Source: Oscillospiraceae bacterium
GTDB lineage: Bacteria; Bacillota; Clostridia; Oscillospirales; Oscillospiraceae
Reading direction: 5' to 3'
Assembly: GCA_017473225.1 (NCBI GenBank)
Contig: JAFUMG010000037.1
Coordinates: forward strand, 1 to 49,940
Length of the DNA: 49,940 nucleotides
In this document: piece after piece, positions 23,485 to 32,800 of the stretch
Layout of the letters: every line of letters starts with the position of its first letter
Position numbering within the stretch: position 1 is the stretch's first letter
The notes under the pieces: generated by a model
Database searches by the model: none
The model's input: the letters and a program-made list of their open reading frames with translations, nothing else
Told to the model about the DNA's origin: nothing
Program-made: the position numbers and the translations under genes

Positions 23485-26022
23485 ATGGGTGAACAGCCCA
23501 AAAAGCGGATGTGTAGTATTGCTCTATTGGCCCATGTGGACGCAGGCAAGACCACCTTGTCCGAGGCCCTGCTCTATACCTCCGGCGCCCGCCGGACCTT
23601 CGGCCGGGTGGACCACGGCGACGCGTATCTGGACACCCACGCCCTGGAACGGGCCCGGGGCATCACCATTTTCTCCAAGCAGGCCCTGCTTTCCACACAG
23701 CGCCTGGACATCACCCTGGTGGACACGCCGGGACATGTGGATTTTTCCGCCGAAGCCGAGCGGACCATGCCCTGTCTCGACTGCGCCATCCTGGTCATCA
23801 GCGGCACCGACGGCATCCAGGCCCATACGGTGACCCTCTGGCGGCTGCTGGAGCGGTACGGCATCCCCACCTTCCTCTTCATCAACAAGATGGACCTGCC
23901 GGGCATGGAGCGGGAAAAGCTGTTGGCCCAGCTCCAGCGGGAGCTGAGCCCCGGCTGCATCGACTTCGGCGGGGCATTTGACGAGATCGCGGAAGCCGCC
24001 GCCCTCTGCGACGAAGCGCTGCTGGAAACCTATCTGGAAACCGGCACCGTCACCCCAGGCAACCTCCGGGGTCTCATCGCCGGGCGGAAGGTCTTCCCCT
24101 GCTGCTTCGGCTCCGGCCTGAAGCTGACAGGCGTGGCGGAATTTCTGGACATTCTGGACGCCTACGTCCCGGAGATCGCCCGGCCAGAGGCCTTCGGCGC
24201 CCGGGTCTGCAAGATCTCCCGGGACCCCCAGGGGACTCGCCTGACCTGGATGAAGCTCACCGGCGGCACCCTGAGGACTCGTACTGGTTTGAATTATGTA
24301 AACCAAAAGGGCGACCCGCTGGAAGAGAAGGTCGTCCAGCTGCGCCTTTACTCCGGCGACAAATTCACCGCCCCGGAGGAGGCCTGCGCAGGCCAGCTGG
24401 TGGCTGTCACAGGACTCAGCGGCACCTTCGCCGGCCAGGGCCTTGGGACGGAGCCGGCAGGGACGCCGCCGGTGCTGGAGCCCGTCATGACCTACCGGGT
24501 GGAGCTGCCCAGGGGAACCGATCCCCTGACGGTGCTGCCGAAGCTGCGGCAGCTGGAGGAGGAAGACCCCCAGCTGCGCATCCTCTGGTCCGGCGGCCGG
24601 ATCCACGTCCAGATCATGGGCCGGGTCCAGCTGGAGATCTTCCGCAGCCTGGTGCAGCAGCGGTTCGGTCTGGAGGTCACCCTGGATACCGGGCGGATCT
24701 TCTACAAGGAAACCATCGAAAACAAGGTGGAGGGCGTGGGCCATTTCGAGCCCCTGCGGCATTACGCGGAGGTCCACCTGCTCCTGGAGCCCCTGCCCCA
24801 GGGCAGCGGCCTGGTCTTCGACACCATTTGCCCCACGGACGTGCTGGATGTGAGCTACCAGAGCCTGATCCTGACCCACATGGCGGAGAAGGTCCACCGG
24901 GGCGTCCTCACCGGCGCGCCCATCACGGATATGAAGATCACCCTGCTGGTGGGCAAGGCCCATCTGAAGCACACCGAAGGCGGCGACATGCGCCAGGCCA
25001 CCTACCGGGCCATCCGCCAGGGCCTGATGCAGGCGAAGTCCGTCCTCCTGGAGCCCTGGTACGCCTTCACCCTGACGCTGCCCACGGAAGCCGTGGGCCG
25101 GGCCATCACGGACATCCGGGCCATGGGCGGTGAATTTGACGCCCCCGAATCCGGCGGCTCCCTCTCGACCCTGAAGGGCATCGTCCCGGCGTCGGAGCTG
25201 CGGGACTACGCCGATACCGTCGCCGCCTACACCCAGGGCCGGGGCCGCCTGCAGATCGCCCTCCAGGGCTATGCCCCCTGCCACAACGCCGATGCCGTCA
25301 TCGCGGAGGCCGCTTACGACCCGGAAGCGGACGTGGAAAACACCCCGGACTCGGTCTTCTGCGCCCATGGCGCGGGCTTCAACGTCAAGTGGAACGAGGT
25401 CCCCAGCTATATGCATCTGGAAAGCGGCCTGAAGGAGGAAAAAGCGCCGGAGATCATCTCCCGGAATTTTACCCTGGACGACAAGGAGCTGGAAGCCATC
25501 ATGGAGTGGGAATTCGGCCCCGTGAAGCGCCCGCTGTACCGCAGTCCCGCCAACCGTCCCGCCACGGAGGAGATCGCCATCAAGGCCCCCCGGCAGAAGG
25601 CACTGATCGTGGACGGCTACAACATCATCTTCGCCTGGGAGGACCTCGCCGCCCTGGCCAAGGAGGATCTGGAAGCGGCCCGGCGGACCCTCTGCGACCG
25701 GCTGAGCAATTACGCGGGCTTCAAAAAATGCTATCTGGTGCTGGTCTTCGACGGCTGGAAGGTGAAGGGCAACCCCGGCGAGAAGGAAAAATGGAACAAT
25801 CTGCAGATCGTCTACACCAAGGAGGGGGAGACCGGCGACGCCTACATCGAGCGTTTGGCGGCCCGGATCGGCAGCAACTATTCCGTCCGGGTAGCCACCT
25901 CGGATTCCCTCGTGCAGCTGTCTTCTTTCCGCAGCGGCGTACTGCGCATGTCCGCCCGGGAGCTCCGGGAGGAGCTGGAGCTGGCGAAGCGGGAGATGAA
26001 GCAATATCTGGGGAATCCGTGA
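23485..26022 (+). CDS. TetM-like translational GTPase fused to a Rae1/YacP-type NYN nuclease domain
   Basis: An 845-residue fusion. Residues 1-640 follow the EF-G/ribosomal-protection layout: P-loop AHVDAGKTT (about 15-23), switch I RARGITIFS, DTPGH, NKMD, then domains II-V with late GIVPASELRDY. After a linker, residues 706-845 form a YacP-like NYN domain: VDGYN (D710), VFDGW (D756), ETGDAYIE (D785), ATSD (D807), the acidic set used by PIN/NYN nucleases. Rae1 of Bacillus subtilis cuts mRNA in the ribosomal A site, and ribosomal-protection GTPases act at the same site. I infer a GTPase-delivered ribosome-dependent nuclease; drug resistance is an alternative. Confidence 0.88.
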   Translation: MGEQPKKRMCSIALLAHVDAGKTTLSEALLYTSGARRTFGRVDHGDAYLDTHALERARGITIFSKQALLSTQRLDITLVDTPGHVDFSAEAERTMPCLDCAILVISGTDGIQAHTVTLWRLLERYGIPTFLFINKMDLPGMEREKLLAQLQRELSPGCIDFGGAFDEIAEAAALCDEALLETYLETGTVTPGNLRGLIAGRKVFPCCFGSGLKLTGVAEFLDILDAYVPEIARPEAFGARVCKISRDPQGTRLTWMKLTGGTLRTRTGLNYVNQKGDPLEEKVVQLRLYSGDKFTAPEEACAGQLVAVTGLSGTFAGQGLGTEPAGTPPVLEPVMTYRVELPRGTDPLTVLPKLRQLEEEDPQLRILWSGGRIHVQIMGRVQLEIFRSLVQQRFGLEVTLDTGRIFYKETIENKVEGVGHFEPLRHYAEVHLLLEPLPQGSGLVFDTICPTDVLDVSYQSLILTHMAEKVHRGVLTGAPITDMKITLLVGKAHLKHTEGGDMRQATYRAIRQGLMQAKSVLLEPWYAFTLTLPTEAVGRAITDIRAMGGEFDAPESGGSLSTLKGIVPASELRDYADTVAAYTQGRGRLQIALQGYAPCHNADAVIAEAAYDPEADVENTPDSVFCAHGAGFNVKWNEVPSYMHLESGLKEEKAPEIISRNFTLDDKELEAIMEWEFGPVKRPLYRSPANRPATEEIAIKAPRQKALIVDGYNIIFAWEDLAALAKEDLEAARRTLCDRLSNYAGFKKCYLVLVFDGWKVKGNPGEKEKWNNLQIVYTKEGETGDAYIERLAARIGSNYSVRVATSDSLVQLSSFRSGVLRMSARELREELELAKREMKQYLGNP

Positions 26023-26025
26023 CAG

Positions 26026-26140
26026 AAAATGCAGAATGCTGAATGCAAAATTGTGGTATTTCCTGCGGAAATACCGATAATAATCGTGCGCTTTGCGCAC
26101 ACCATCATTCTGCATTTTGCATTATGAATTTTGCATTACA
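26026..26140. repeat. Palindromic non-coding repeat (MITE-like)
   Basis: Perfect 13-bp inverted repeats AAAATGCAGAATG (26026-26038) and CATTCTGCATTTT (26106-26118) enclose hairpins GGTATTTC-GAAATACC and GTGCGC-GCGCAC. A second inverted pair, AATGCAAAATT and AATTTTGCATT, lies just inside and outside. It starts three bases after the GTPase stop. It has no ORF and looks like a miniature inverted-repeat or REP-type element. Confidence 0.6.
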
Positions 26141-26251
26141 ATGCCGCAGGCAGAGCAACAAACTACAATTCCCCCCACCGCAAAAGAATCTTCTTCCATT
26201 TCCCCCATATATCGTGTAAAATGGAGATATCACACACGAGGAGGAATCCCC

Positions 26252-26704
26252 ATGAGCAAAAAGAAAGAAATCATCTCCGAGAAGATCGACCAGAAAATGG
26301 CGGAATCGCCTGCCCATGACCGTCGGGTATCCCACATTTTCCGCAGGATCCTCCATCTTCTGGAAATGTCCATTGCCGCGCTGACTATCATCGTGCTGGT
26401 GCTGGCGCTGTGCGTGGAGGTCTACAACATTTTCATCGTGTCCGGATATCCCGCCGATTTTGAGGAATTCCTCCACAGCATCCTGACCATCGTCGTGGGT
26501 CTGGAATTTGTGCGAATGCTCATCGACATGACCCCCGGCAATACCATCGAGGTCCTGATCATGGCCACCGCCCGCCAGATCATCATCAGCCACAGCAACG
26601 CCACCCTTCTGATCGGTGTTGTGTGCATTGCGGGCCTGTTCGCCACCCGCCGCTTCCTGATCCGCCGCAGCGAGCTGGAAAAAGAGCTGGTGGAAATGGA
26701 GTAA
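26252..26704 (+). CDS. PsiE-like membrane protein
   Basis: A 150-residue protein with a charged N-terminus and about four membrane segments (around residues 38-60, 72-92, 102-112 and 118-132). The motif SILTIVVGLEFVRMLID and the stretch VLIMATARQIII fit the PsiE family, named for phosphate-starvation-inducible PsiE of Escherichia coli; its function is unknown. GAGGAGG precedes the ATG. It is a single gene ended by the terminator at 26814. Confidence 0.7.
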   Translation: MSKKKEIISEKIDQKMAESPAHDRRVSHIFRRILHLLEMSIAALTIIVLVLALCVEVYNIFIVSGYPADFEEFLHSILTIVVGLEFVRMLIDMTPGNTIEVLIMATARQIIISHSNATLLIGVVCIAGLFATRRFLIRRSELEKELVEME

Positions 26705-26813
26705 GCCCCCATATCGCCGCCAACAGAGTCAAAACTACCGGCTTAGCCGGTGGTTTGCCAACCGCAAAATTTCGGCGCTGCCCCAACTATCGACATGGAA
26801 CCTTAACAAAGCG

Positions 26814-26852
26814 AACCACCGCGCTCATTGCGAAATGAGCGCGGTGGTTTTT
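26814..26852 (+). terminator. Terminator after the PsiE-like gene
   Basis: AACCACCGCGCTCATT pairs with AATGAGCGCGGTGGTT around a GCGA loop, followed by T residues. The preceding 26705-26813 stretch holds only a short palindrome, ACCGGCTTAGCCGGT. Confidence 0.85.
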
Positions 26853-26874
26853 CTGCTGTTCGGCATAAATACAG

Positions 26875-26922
26875 CCCTCTCTCATGGAGTATTTACCGCA
26901 TGATGCCATGAGAGAGGGTTTT
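26875..26922. terminator. Hairpin between the PsiE-like gene and galT
   Basis: CCCTCTCTCATGG (26875-26887) pairs with CCATGAGAGAGGG (26906-26918), with TTTT on the plus side. It probably also ends the convergent minus-strand galT transcript. Confidence 0.7.
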
Positions 26923-26942
26923 CGTCGACAGTCGCAGGCTGA

Positions 26943-28439
26943 TTATTGTGCCCGGTTCACGCTGTCCACAAACCGCAGGAAGGCTGCCGTACCCTGGGGG
27001 GTCCGCTTGTAAACACCGGCATGCTCCAGAACTTTGGAGAAAACTTGGCCCACTTCATTTTGAATGATCTGCGTGATGTTTTCAGGGGTGAATGTGTACT
27101 TCCGGCGCATTTCCGCTGCCCAGGGGCCATGCTTTCCCAATATCGGATCGTCAGAGATATCCTCACCCGCCAGAAGGGCTTCCTCCAGACAGGTCAGTTC
27201 CTCCTTCAACCGCGCGGGCAGCACAGCCAGACCCATCACTTCAATCAGGCCGATATTTTCCTTTTTGATGTGATGCAGTTCTCCGTGAGGATGATATACA
27301 CCCAGAGGATGTTCCTCGGTGGTGATGTTGTTGCGCAGGACCAGATCCAGTTCGTAGTTGTCGCCTCTGCGGCGGGCAATGGGTGTGATGGTGCTGTGGG
27401 GTACGCCATCTGTCCGGGCGAAGATGAAAGCTGCTTCGTCCGTATAGTTCCGCCATGCTCTGAGAATTTTATCTGCCAGCCCGGCAAGACGATCCCTGTC
27501 GGGACAGTCCAGCCGAATGACGCTCATGGGCCATTTGACAATACCCGCGGTTACATCCTCGAAACCTTCAAAGTGGAGTTCGTGCTCCACTACGGCCTGT
27601 TCCATGGGGAAGCGATAATGACCTCCCTGGAAATGTTCGTGGCTCAGGATGCTGCCGCCCACAATGGGCAGATCCGCATTGCTGCCGATGAAATAGTGCG
27701 GAAAGAGGGTCACGAAATCCAGCAGCTTGCGGAAGACGGCTTTATCAATGGCCATCGGCGTATGATCCGCATTGAATACGATGCAGTGCTCATTGTAGTA
27801 CACATAGGGGCTGTACTGCATGAACCAGTCCGCGTCGGCGATCCGAATGGGCACGATCCGATGATTCTGACGGGCCGGATGGTTCAGACGGCCGGCATAG
27901 CCCTCGTTTTCGGCGCAAAGCTGGCATTTGGGATAGCTGGACTGCGGCGCGGCCTTGGCCGCGGCGATTGCTTTCGGGTCCTTTTCCGGCTTGGACAGAT
28001 TGATGGTGATATCCAGATCGCCGTATTCCGTGGTGGTTTTCCAGCGCAGATCCTTTTTGATGCGGTAAACGCGGATGTAATCCGTATCCCGGGACAGGCG
28101 GTAGTACCAATCCGTTGCTGCTCTGGGGGATTTTGCATACAGAGCGGAAAAATTTGCCCGGACCTCTCTGGGGGGCGGCGTCAGGGCGCCCATCAGCCTG
28201 GTATCAAACAGGTCGCGGCTTGTGATGTCGTCCCTGCAGATCCCCCGGCTGACCGCGTCATCCAGCAGTCCCGCCAGGATCTGCTCCAGCGGCAGCGCTT
28301 GAGCGGATGCCGGCTCGAAGCTGTCGCGCCGGAGAATTTGCAGAAGCTGATTGGTAATAAAGTTGCGGTCACAGGGCTCAATCAGTTCGTGATTCAGACC
28401 GTACTGCACTAGGCTCGCGATATAGGTGTTGATATCCAT
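26943..28439 (-). CDS. galT: UDP-glucose-hexose-1-phosphate uridylyltransferase, type 2
   Basis: A 498-residue GalT of the Gram-positive type 2 family, longer than the enterobacterial enzyme. It exchanges UMP between UDP-glucose and galactose-1-phosphate in the Leloir pathway. Visible are CQLCAENEGYAGR, the histidine-rich active-site stretch ILSHEHFQGG, and GVPHSTITPIARRR. The ATG at 28439 follows AGGAGG at good spacing; the GTG just upstream is too close. It lies directly downstream of galK, and galE is not in the window. It serves galactose released by the GH36-like enzyme at 42173. Confidence 0.95.
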   Translation of the reverse strand: MDINTYIASLVQYGLNHELIEPCDRNFITNQLLQILRRDSFEPASAQALPLEQILAGLLDDAVSRGICRDDITSRDLFDTRLMGALTPPPREVRANFSALYAKSPRAATDWYYRLSRDTDYIRVYRIKKDLRWKTTTEYGDLDITINLSKPEKDPKAIAAAKAAPQSSYPKCQLCAENEGYAGRLNHPARQNHRIVPIRIADADWFMQYSPYVYYNEHCIVFNADHTPMAIDKAVFRKLLDFVTLFPHYFIGSNADLPIVGGSILSHEHFQGGHYRFPMEQAVVEHELHFEGFEDVTAGIVKWPMSVIRLDCPDRDRLAGLADKILRAWRNYTDEAAFIFARTDGVPHSTITPIARRRGDNYELDLVLRNNITTEEHPLGVYHPHGELHHIKKENIGLIEVMGLAVLPARLKEELTCLEEALLAGEDISDDPILGKHGPWAAEMRRKYTFTPENITQIIQNEVGQVFSKVLEHAGVYKRTPQGTAAFLRFVDSVNRAQ

Positions 28440-28455
28440 CACGTTATCCTCCTTT

Positions 28456-29589
28456 TTATTTTACGCGGATTCCGCCCTGGGGCCGGATTGTCAGTACATG
28501 ACAGCTGCCCGGCCCAAGGACTGCTTCTATCCCCGCTTTGAAGTGCTCCAGCAGATCCGTGGGGACAAAGGCCTGAACTGTTCCCGCAAATCCGCCGCCA
28601 TGGACACGGTACGCGCCGCGCTCCTGCAGCAGTGTATTGCACAGCGCCAGGACCAGCGCCATGTCCTGATGCTCCACAGCGCCGGTTGGCGTGACATTCT
28701 GCAGATACATCCAGGAACTGCGGCCCGATTGGCGAACCAGGCTCAGAAACAGGTCAAAATCGCCGCTGCGTAGCGCTTCGGCTTCCTGGCAGGCGCGGCG
28801 GTTCTCCTGATAAAAATGGATCGCGCGAAGGAGAGCTCGGTCCGGTACCTGCGACCGCAGCCGGGGCAGAGCCGAGAAAAATACGGATTCCGGAATCTCC
28901 CGCAGGACCTCCTTCCCGAAACAATCGCACAGCCTTTTCAGCTCCCCAGGTATGGCGGCATATTCGTCAGTCAGATCGGCATGGTCTGCGCCGCTGTCGA
29001 TGATGCAAAGGGCGTGGCCTGCCCTTTCAAAGTCGAAGGCAATGCGTTCCACCATCGGTGCTGTGGGATCCTTAAAATCGATGAATACCATGCCGCCCAC
29101 GGAGGATGCCATCTGGTCCATCAGGCCGCAGGGCTTGCCGAAGTATACGTTTTCAACATACTGGCTGATCTGGGCGATTTCTACATCGGACAGACGGCTG
29201 TCAAAAAACAGCTCGTTGCAGATGGTCCCCAGCAGCACCTCGAAGGCGGCAGAGGAACTGAGACCGCTGCCGGGAAGGACCGTGGAATGGACTGTGGCAT
29301 CAAAGCCCTGAAGCCTGGCGCCCCGCTGCCGGAAGGCGGCGGCAATGCCACGGATCAGAGCGGCGGTGGTATTCCGCTCCTCCTCACGGATGGCCAGGTC
29401 CTTCAGATCGATCTCCACAGGGGGATATCCTTCGGACTGGACGCAGATCATATCCGTCCCGTTGAGGACAACTTCCGCAACGGTTTCCAGATTCACCGCG
29501 GCAGCCAAAACACAGCCGTGTTGGTGGTCTGTGTGATTGCCGCCGATTTCTGTGCGGCCAGGGGCGGAGAATACATAATGCTGGTTCAT
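28456..29589 (-). CDS. galK: Galactokinase
   Basis: A 377-residue GHMP kinase phosphorylating galactose at C1. The galactokinase signature APGRTEIGGNHTDHQHG sits at residues 9-25 and the ATP motif LPGSGLSSSAAFEV near 106-119; GGGFAGT near the end completes the fold. The second in-frame ATG (29589) is preferred because GAGAGG is six bases away from it but touches the first. It precedes galT in one transcript. The 29590-29777 stretch upstream has no convincing promoter by eye. Confidence 0.95.
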   Translation of the reverse strand: MNQHYVFSAPGRTEIGGNHTDHQHGCVLAAAVNLETVAEVVLNGTDMICVQSEGYPPVEIDLKDLAIREEERNTTAALIRGIAAAFRQRGARLQGFDATVHSTVLPGSGLSSSAAFEVLLGTICNELFFDSRLSDVEIAQISQYVENVYFGKPCGLMDQMASSVGGMVFIDFKDPTAPMVERIAFDFERAGHALCIIDSGADHADLTDEYAAIPGELKRLCDCFGKEVLREIPESVFFSALPRLRSQVPDRALLRAIHFYQENRRACQEAEALRSGDFDLFLSLVRQSGRSSWMYLQNVTPTGAVEHQDMALVLALCNTLLQERGAYRVHGGGFAGTVQAFVPTDLLEHFKAGIEAVLGPGSCHVLTIRPQGGIRVK

Positions 29590-29777
29590 AAGCATCCTCT
29601 CTTTCTTAAAACAGTCAAAAAATTATCTGTGATGTTGTCACTTTACCGCAGCTGCCCGCTTGAAAACAGGCAGTCGTTCTATGCTTTCGGAGCTCTTTTC
29701 TATGGGTCTTCTCTCGTTGTGAAGCGGCGCCTGCGGATTGTGGGAGTCAGGCAAGAACCGGCGGGGCGGATCCGGAA

Positions 29778-29804
29778 AGGGCCGGGACCAAAAGTCCCGG
29801 CCCT
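29778..29804 (-). terminator. Hairpin after the SLH exoprotein gene
   Basis: AGGGCCGGGAC and GTCCCGGCCCT form an 11-bp perfect stem, 35 nt past the minus-strand stop at 29839. The T tract is weak, so partial readthrough into galK-galT is possible. Confidence 0.65.
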
Positions 29805-29838
29805 CCCCGCCTGGCGGGAGTGTGAAATGTGTTTGGGG

Positions 29839-32800
29839 TTATGCGTTCAGATAGCGGGTCAGGATGGCCGCGATCTGGGCGCGGGTCGCGAGATCGCTGG
29901 GGATCAGCTGGGTGGCGGAGACACCCTGGACCAGGCCCTTGGAAACGGCCCAGTTCATGGCCTCCTTGGCCCAGGAGCTGACGCTGGAGGCATCCTGATA
30001 GCCAGCCAGCGCGTTTTCGGAGACGGCTTCTGCGTTGGCGTAGCGGTACAGGATGGTGACGATCTGTTCACGGGTGATCTGCTGGTCGGGTGCGAACAGG
30101 CCGCTGCCGACACCCTCGACCACATTTTCGCTGGCAGCCCAGATCACGGCGTCGGTGTACCACTGACCGGCGGGGACGTCGGAGAAGGTGTTCTCCAGGC
30201 CATCCACGCTGGGCTCTCCGGCGATACGGTACAGAATGGTGACCATCATAGCCCGGGTGGTGCTGCTGTCGGGGGCGAACAGATCATCAGAGATGCCGTT
30301 CATATAGCCGTTTCGCAGCATGTAATCAATGCTCTCGTGATACCATTTCTCCAGCTCCACGTCCCGGAACGCGGAGGCGGGGCAGCTCTGGGCGGCTTCA
30401 ATGGCGGCCTTACCCGCGTTCAGTACCGCTTCCACTTCCGCGGCGGAGCCAGCGGAACCGATGGCATCCATGGTATCGGCAACAGCTTCCGTGTATGCTG
30501 CCAGATCCTGGGCGTTCATGGCGCCGGTATCCACGCCGGAGGTGATCACGGCCAGCTCTGCCAGAGCACTGAATTTGGCGTTTGCCAGTTCAGCGGCAGC
30601 CTGAGCGGCTCTGGCCTCTTCGGCGGCATTTTCGGCGGCAGCGGCATTTTCAGCGGCCTGACGGGCTGCTTCCTCCGCAGCGGCCTGGGCTCTCTCGGCT
30701 TCTTCACGGGCATTGGCAGCTTCGGCTTCAGCCTGCTCAGCAGCGGCCTGAGCCTTCTGAGCTTCGGCATAAGCCAGAGCGGTGTTGGCGGCGTACTTGG
30801 TGTTCGTCAGGGCTTCAGCGGCGGCCTGGGCCTTTTCGCTGGCAGCGGCAACGGCGGCAGCCAGGGCGTCATCGTCACTGGCAGCTGCGGCATTTTCTGC
30901 GGCGGCGGCAGCGGCGTTAGCCTGGGCCTGGGCATTTTCGGCGGCTTCAGCGGCTTCAGCGGCGGCGGCAGCAGCCTTCTCGGCGGCGGTCTTGTCCTCC
31001 GCGGTCAGGGCGGCTGCTTCGGCAGCGGCGGCATTTGCTTCACCGGCCAGAGTGTTTGCTTCCTCGGCGTCGGCCTGCGCGGCCTCGGCGGACTGCTGAG
31101 CAATCAGGACGCTGTAGGCGCGCTCGGCGGCGATCAGGGTGTCCAGATTGGAAACCAGTCCCTTGCCGGCTTCGCTCAGCGCCTCGTAGGCAGCGCGGGC
31201 GGCTTCGATGGCTTCCTTGCTCTCCAGAGTGACCTGACCGATGGCATCGATCTTCGCTTCGGCGGCTGCGGCAGATTCCGCGGCCAGTGCTTCCTCGGTG
31301 ATGGCCTGGGCGGAGACGGTCGCGCCGGAGGCAACGGTCGCGGTGACATAGCTGACGGTCACGCCGTTGATGTCCTTGGCCTGAGTGGCGATAATCTCGC
31401 CGTCAACGCTGATGGCGGGATAGCTGCCGTAGAACTGGATCTCCCAGGTCAGGTCGTCACCTTCCACGTTGGTCAGGACGGAAGCGGCGTTGCCGTTGTG
31501 GGTCAGCTTGATCTCGTTGTTGCCGACTTCCTGGTACTTCAGAGTGACGTAACCAACATCGGAGGGCAGGCGGGGAACGGTAGTCAGCGTGTGCTGCTGC
31601 GCGTTGGGGGTAACGCCCATCATGCCCTCGACGGTCTGGGAAACCAGCGTGTAGGAGATCTCGGGGTAATCGCCGTTGGTGCCCTGGGAGGAAACCTCAT
31701 GGGGCTCGTCCTTGATGGACAGGATGTACTGCATCCACTTCCATGCTTCGTCGCTGCGATTGTACAGGAACAGCATATCGGGGATGTAGGTGTAAGCTTC
31801 GATGTTGCTGGGAGAGGTGCTGCTGGTGCCGATGCCTTCGCCAAGGCTCTCGATGATGAAGTCAATGTAGTTATCGGTCTTCTCGCCGGGCTCGGTGATC
31901 ATCTTCAGAGGCATGAACCAGCTGTTTTCCTTGCCGAAGTCATTGTAGGTGGTGCCGGTCTGCACGTTCTGGGCGCGGACATAGTTGCCGTCCTCGTCGC
32001 CTTCCTTGACGCCCCACTCCTCGTTGAAGTAGGTCTTCAGATCGGCAGCCTTCTGGTACCACTCAGCGGCAGCTTCGTTGTCGCCCCGGGCGGCGCAGAA
32101 GCCCGCGTAAGCCAGAGTGGCCTGATACTGGGAACCGATGGCATCGCCGGCTTCGTGAATGGTCTCGCCGCTGCGCTCGTTATAGGTGCAGGAGCCCTGG
32201 AAAATGCCGTTGCCGGTGCCTTCCGCGACGCCGTTGTTGTTGCTGTCATGCAGCTCGACGTAGTCGACCATGACGTGGGTATAGAACTCAAACATGTCGT
32301 CGGAGATGTAGCGCTCATCACCGGACCACAGGAACTGCTTGTAGGCCTTTTCCACCAGTTCGAACTGGGCGGGGACCTCCCGGACAAAGCTGGTGTCGGA
32401 ATTGTAGTCCATATAGTACGCGGAGCCGTCGAAGTTCAGGGCCCACAACGCGTACCACTTACGGGAAGCGTTCGCGGACTGGGCGAAGGCCTGGAACATG
32501 GAGAAATTCTCTTCGGTCAGACCGACCAGCTCAGCGCCGGTAGCCTGATGGACGAAGTCACGGCTGTAGAAGGCGGTGCGGTTGTAGTAACCTGCCCAGT
32601 AGGAGGGGATATACTCCGCGTCGGGGGATTTGCCGTTGTCGATGGTGCCGGTCTGGCCGGTCATGACGAACTGCTGGGTCTTGTTGACAGCCCAGTTAAA
32701 GCCGTCCTCCAGCGTTTCGTTGTCAGACTCCAGGGCAACCATCTTGTCGGCGACCACGCAGGTGACAGTCCATTCGCTGGAGATATCGCCGTTGGTGATG

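Noticed and set aside
23524..26115. Minus-strand open frame of about 860 codons opposite the GTPase fusion
   Set aside because: High GC at third positions leaves the antisense frame open. The plus strand encodes a full EF-G-like protein with all G motifs.
26727..26760. Palindrome ACCGGCTTAGCCGGT, similar to GGCTAAGCCGGTGG near 139-152, as IS200/IS605 end hairpins
   Set aside because: No TnpA or TnpB gene or remnant is nearby and the similarity is short.
30400..31110. Ala-codon-rich stretch as a tandem DNA repeat
   Set aside because: The repetition is at the amino-acid level (Ala/Glu heptads); no exact DNA repeat unit is kept.
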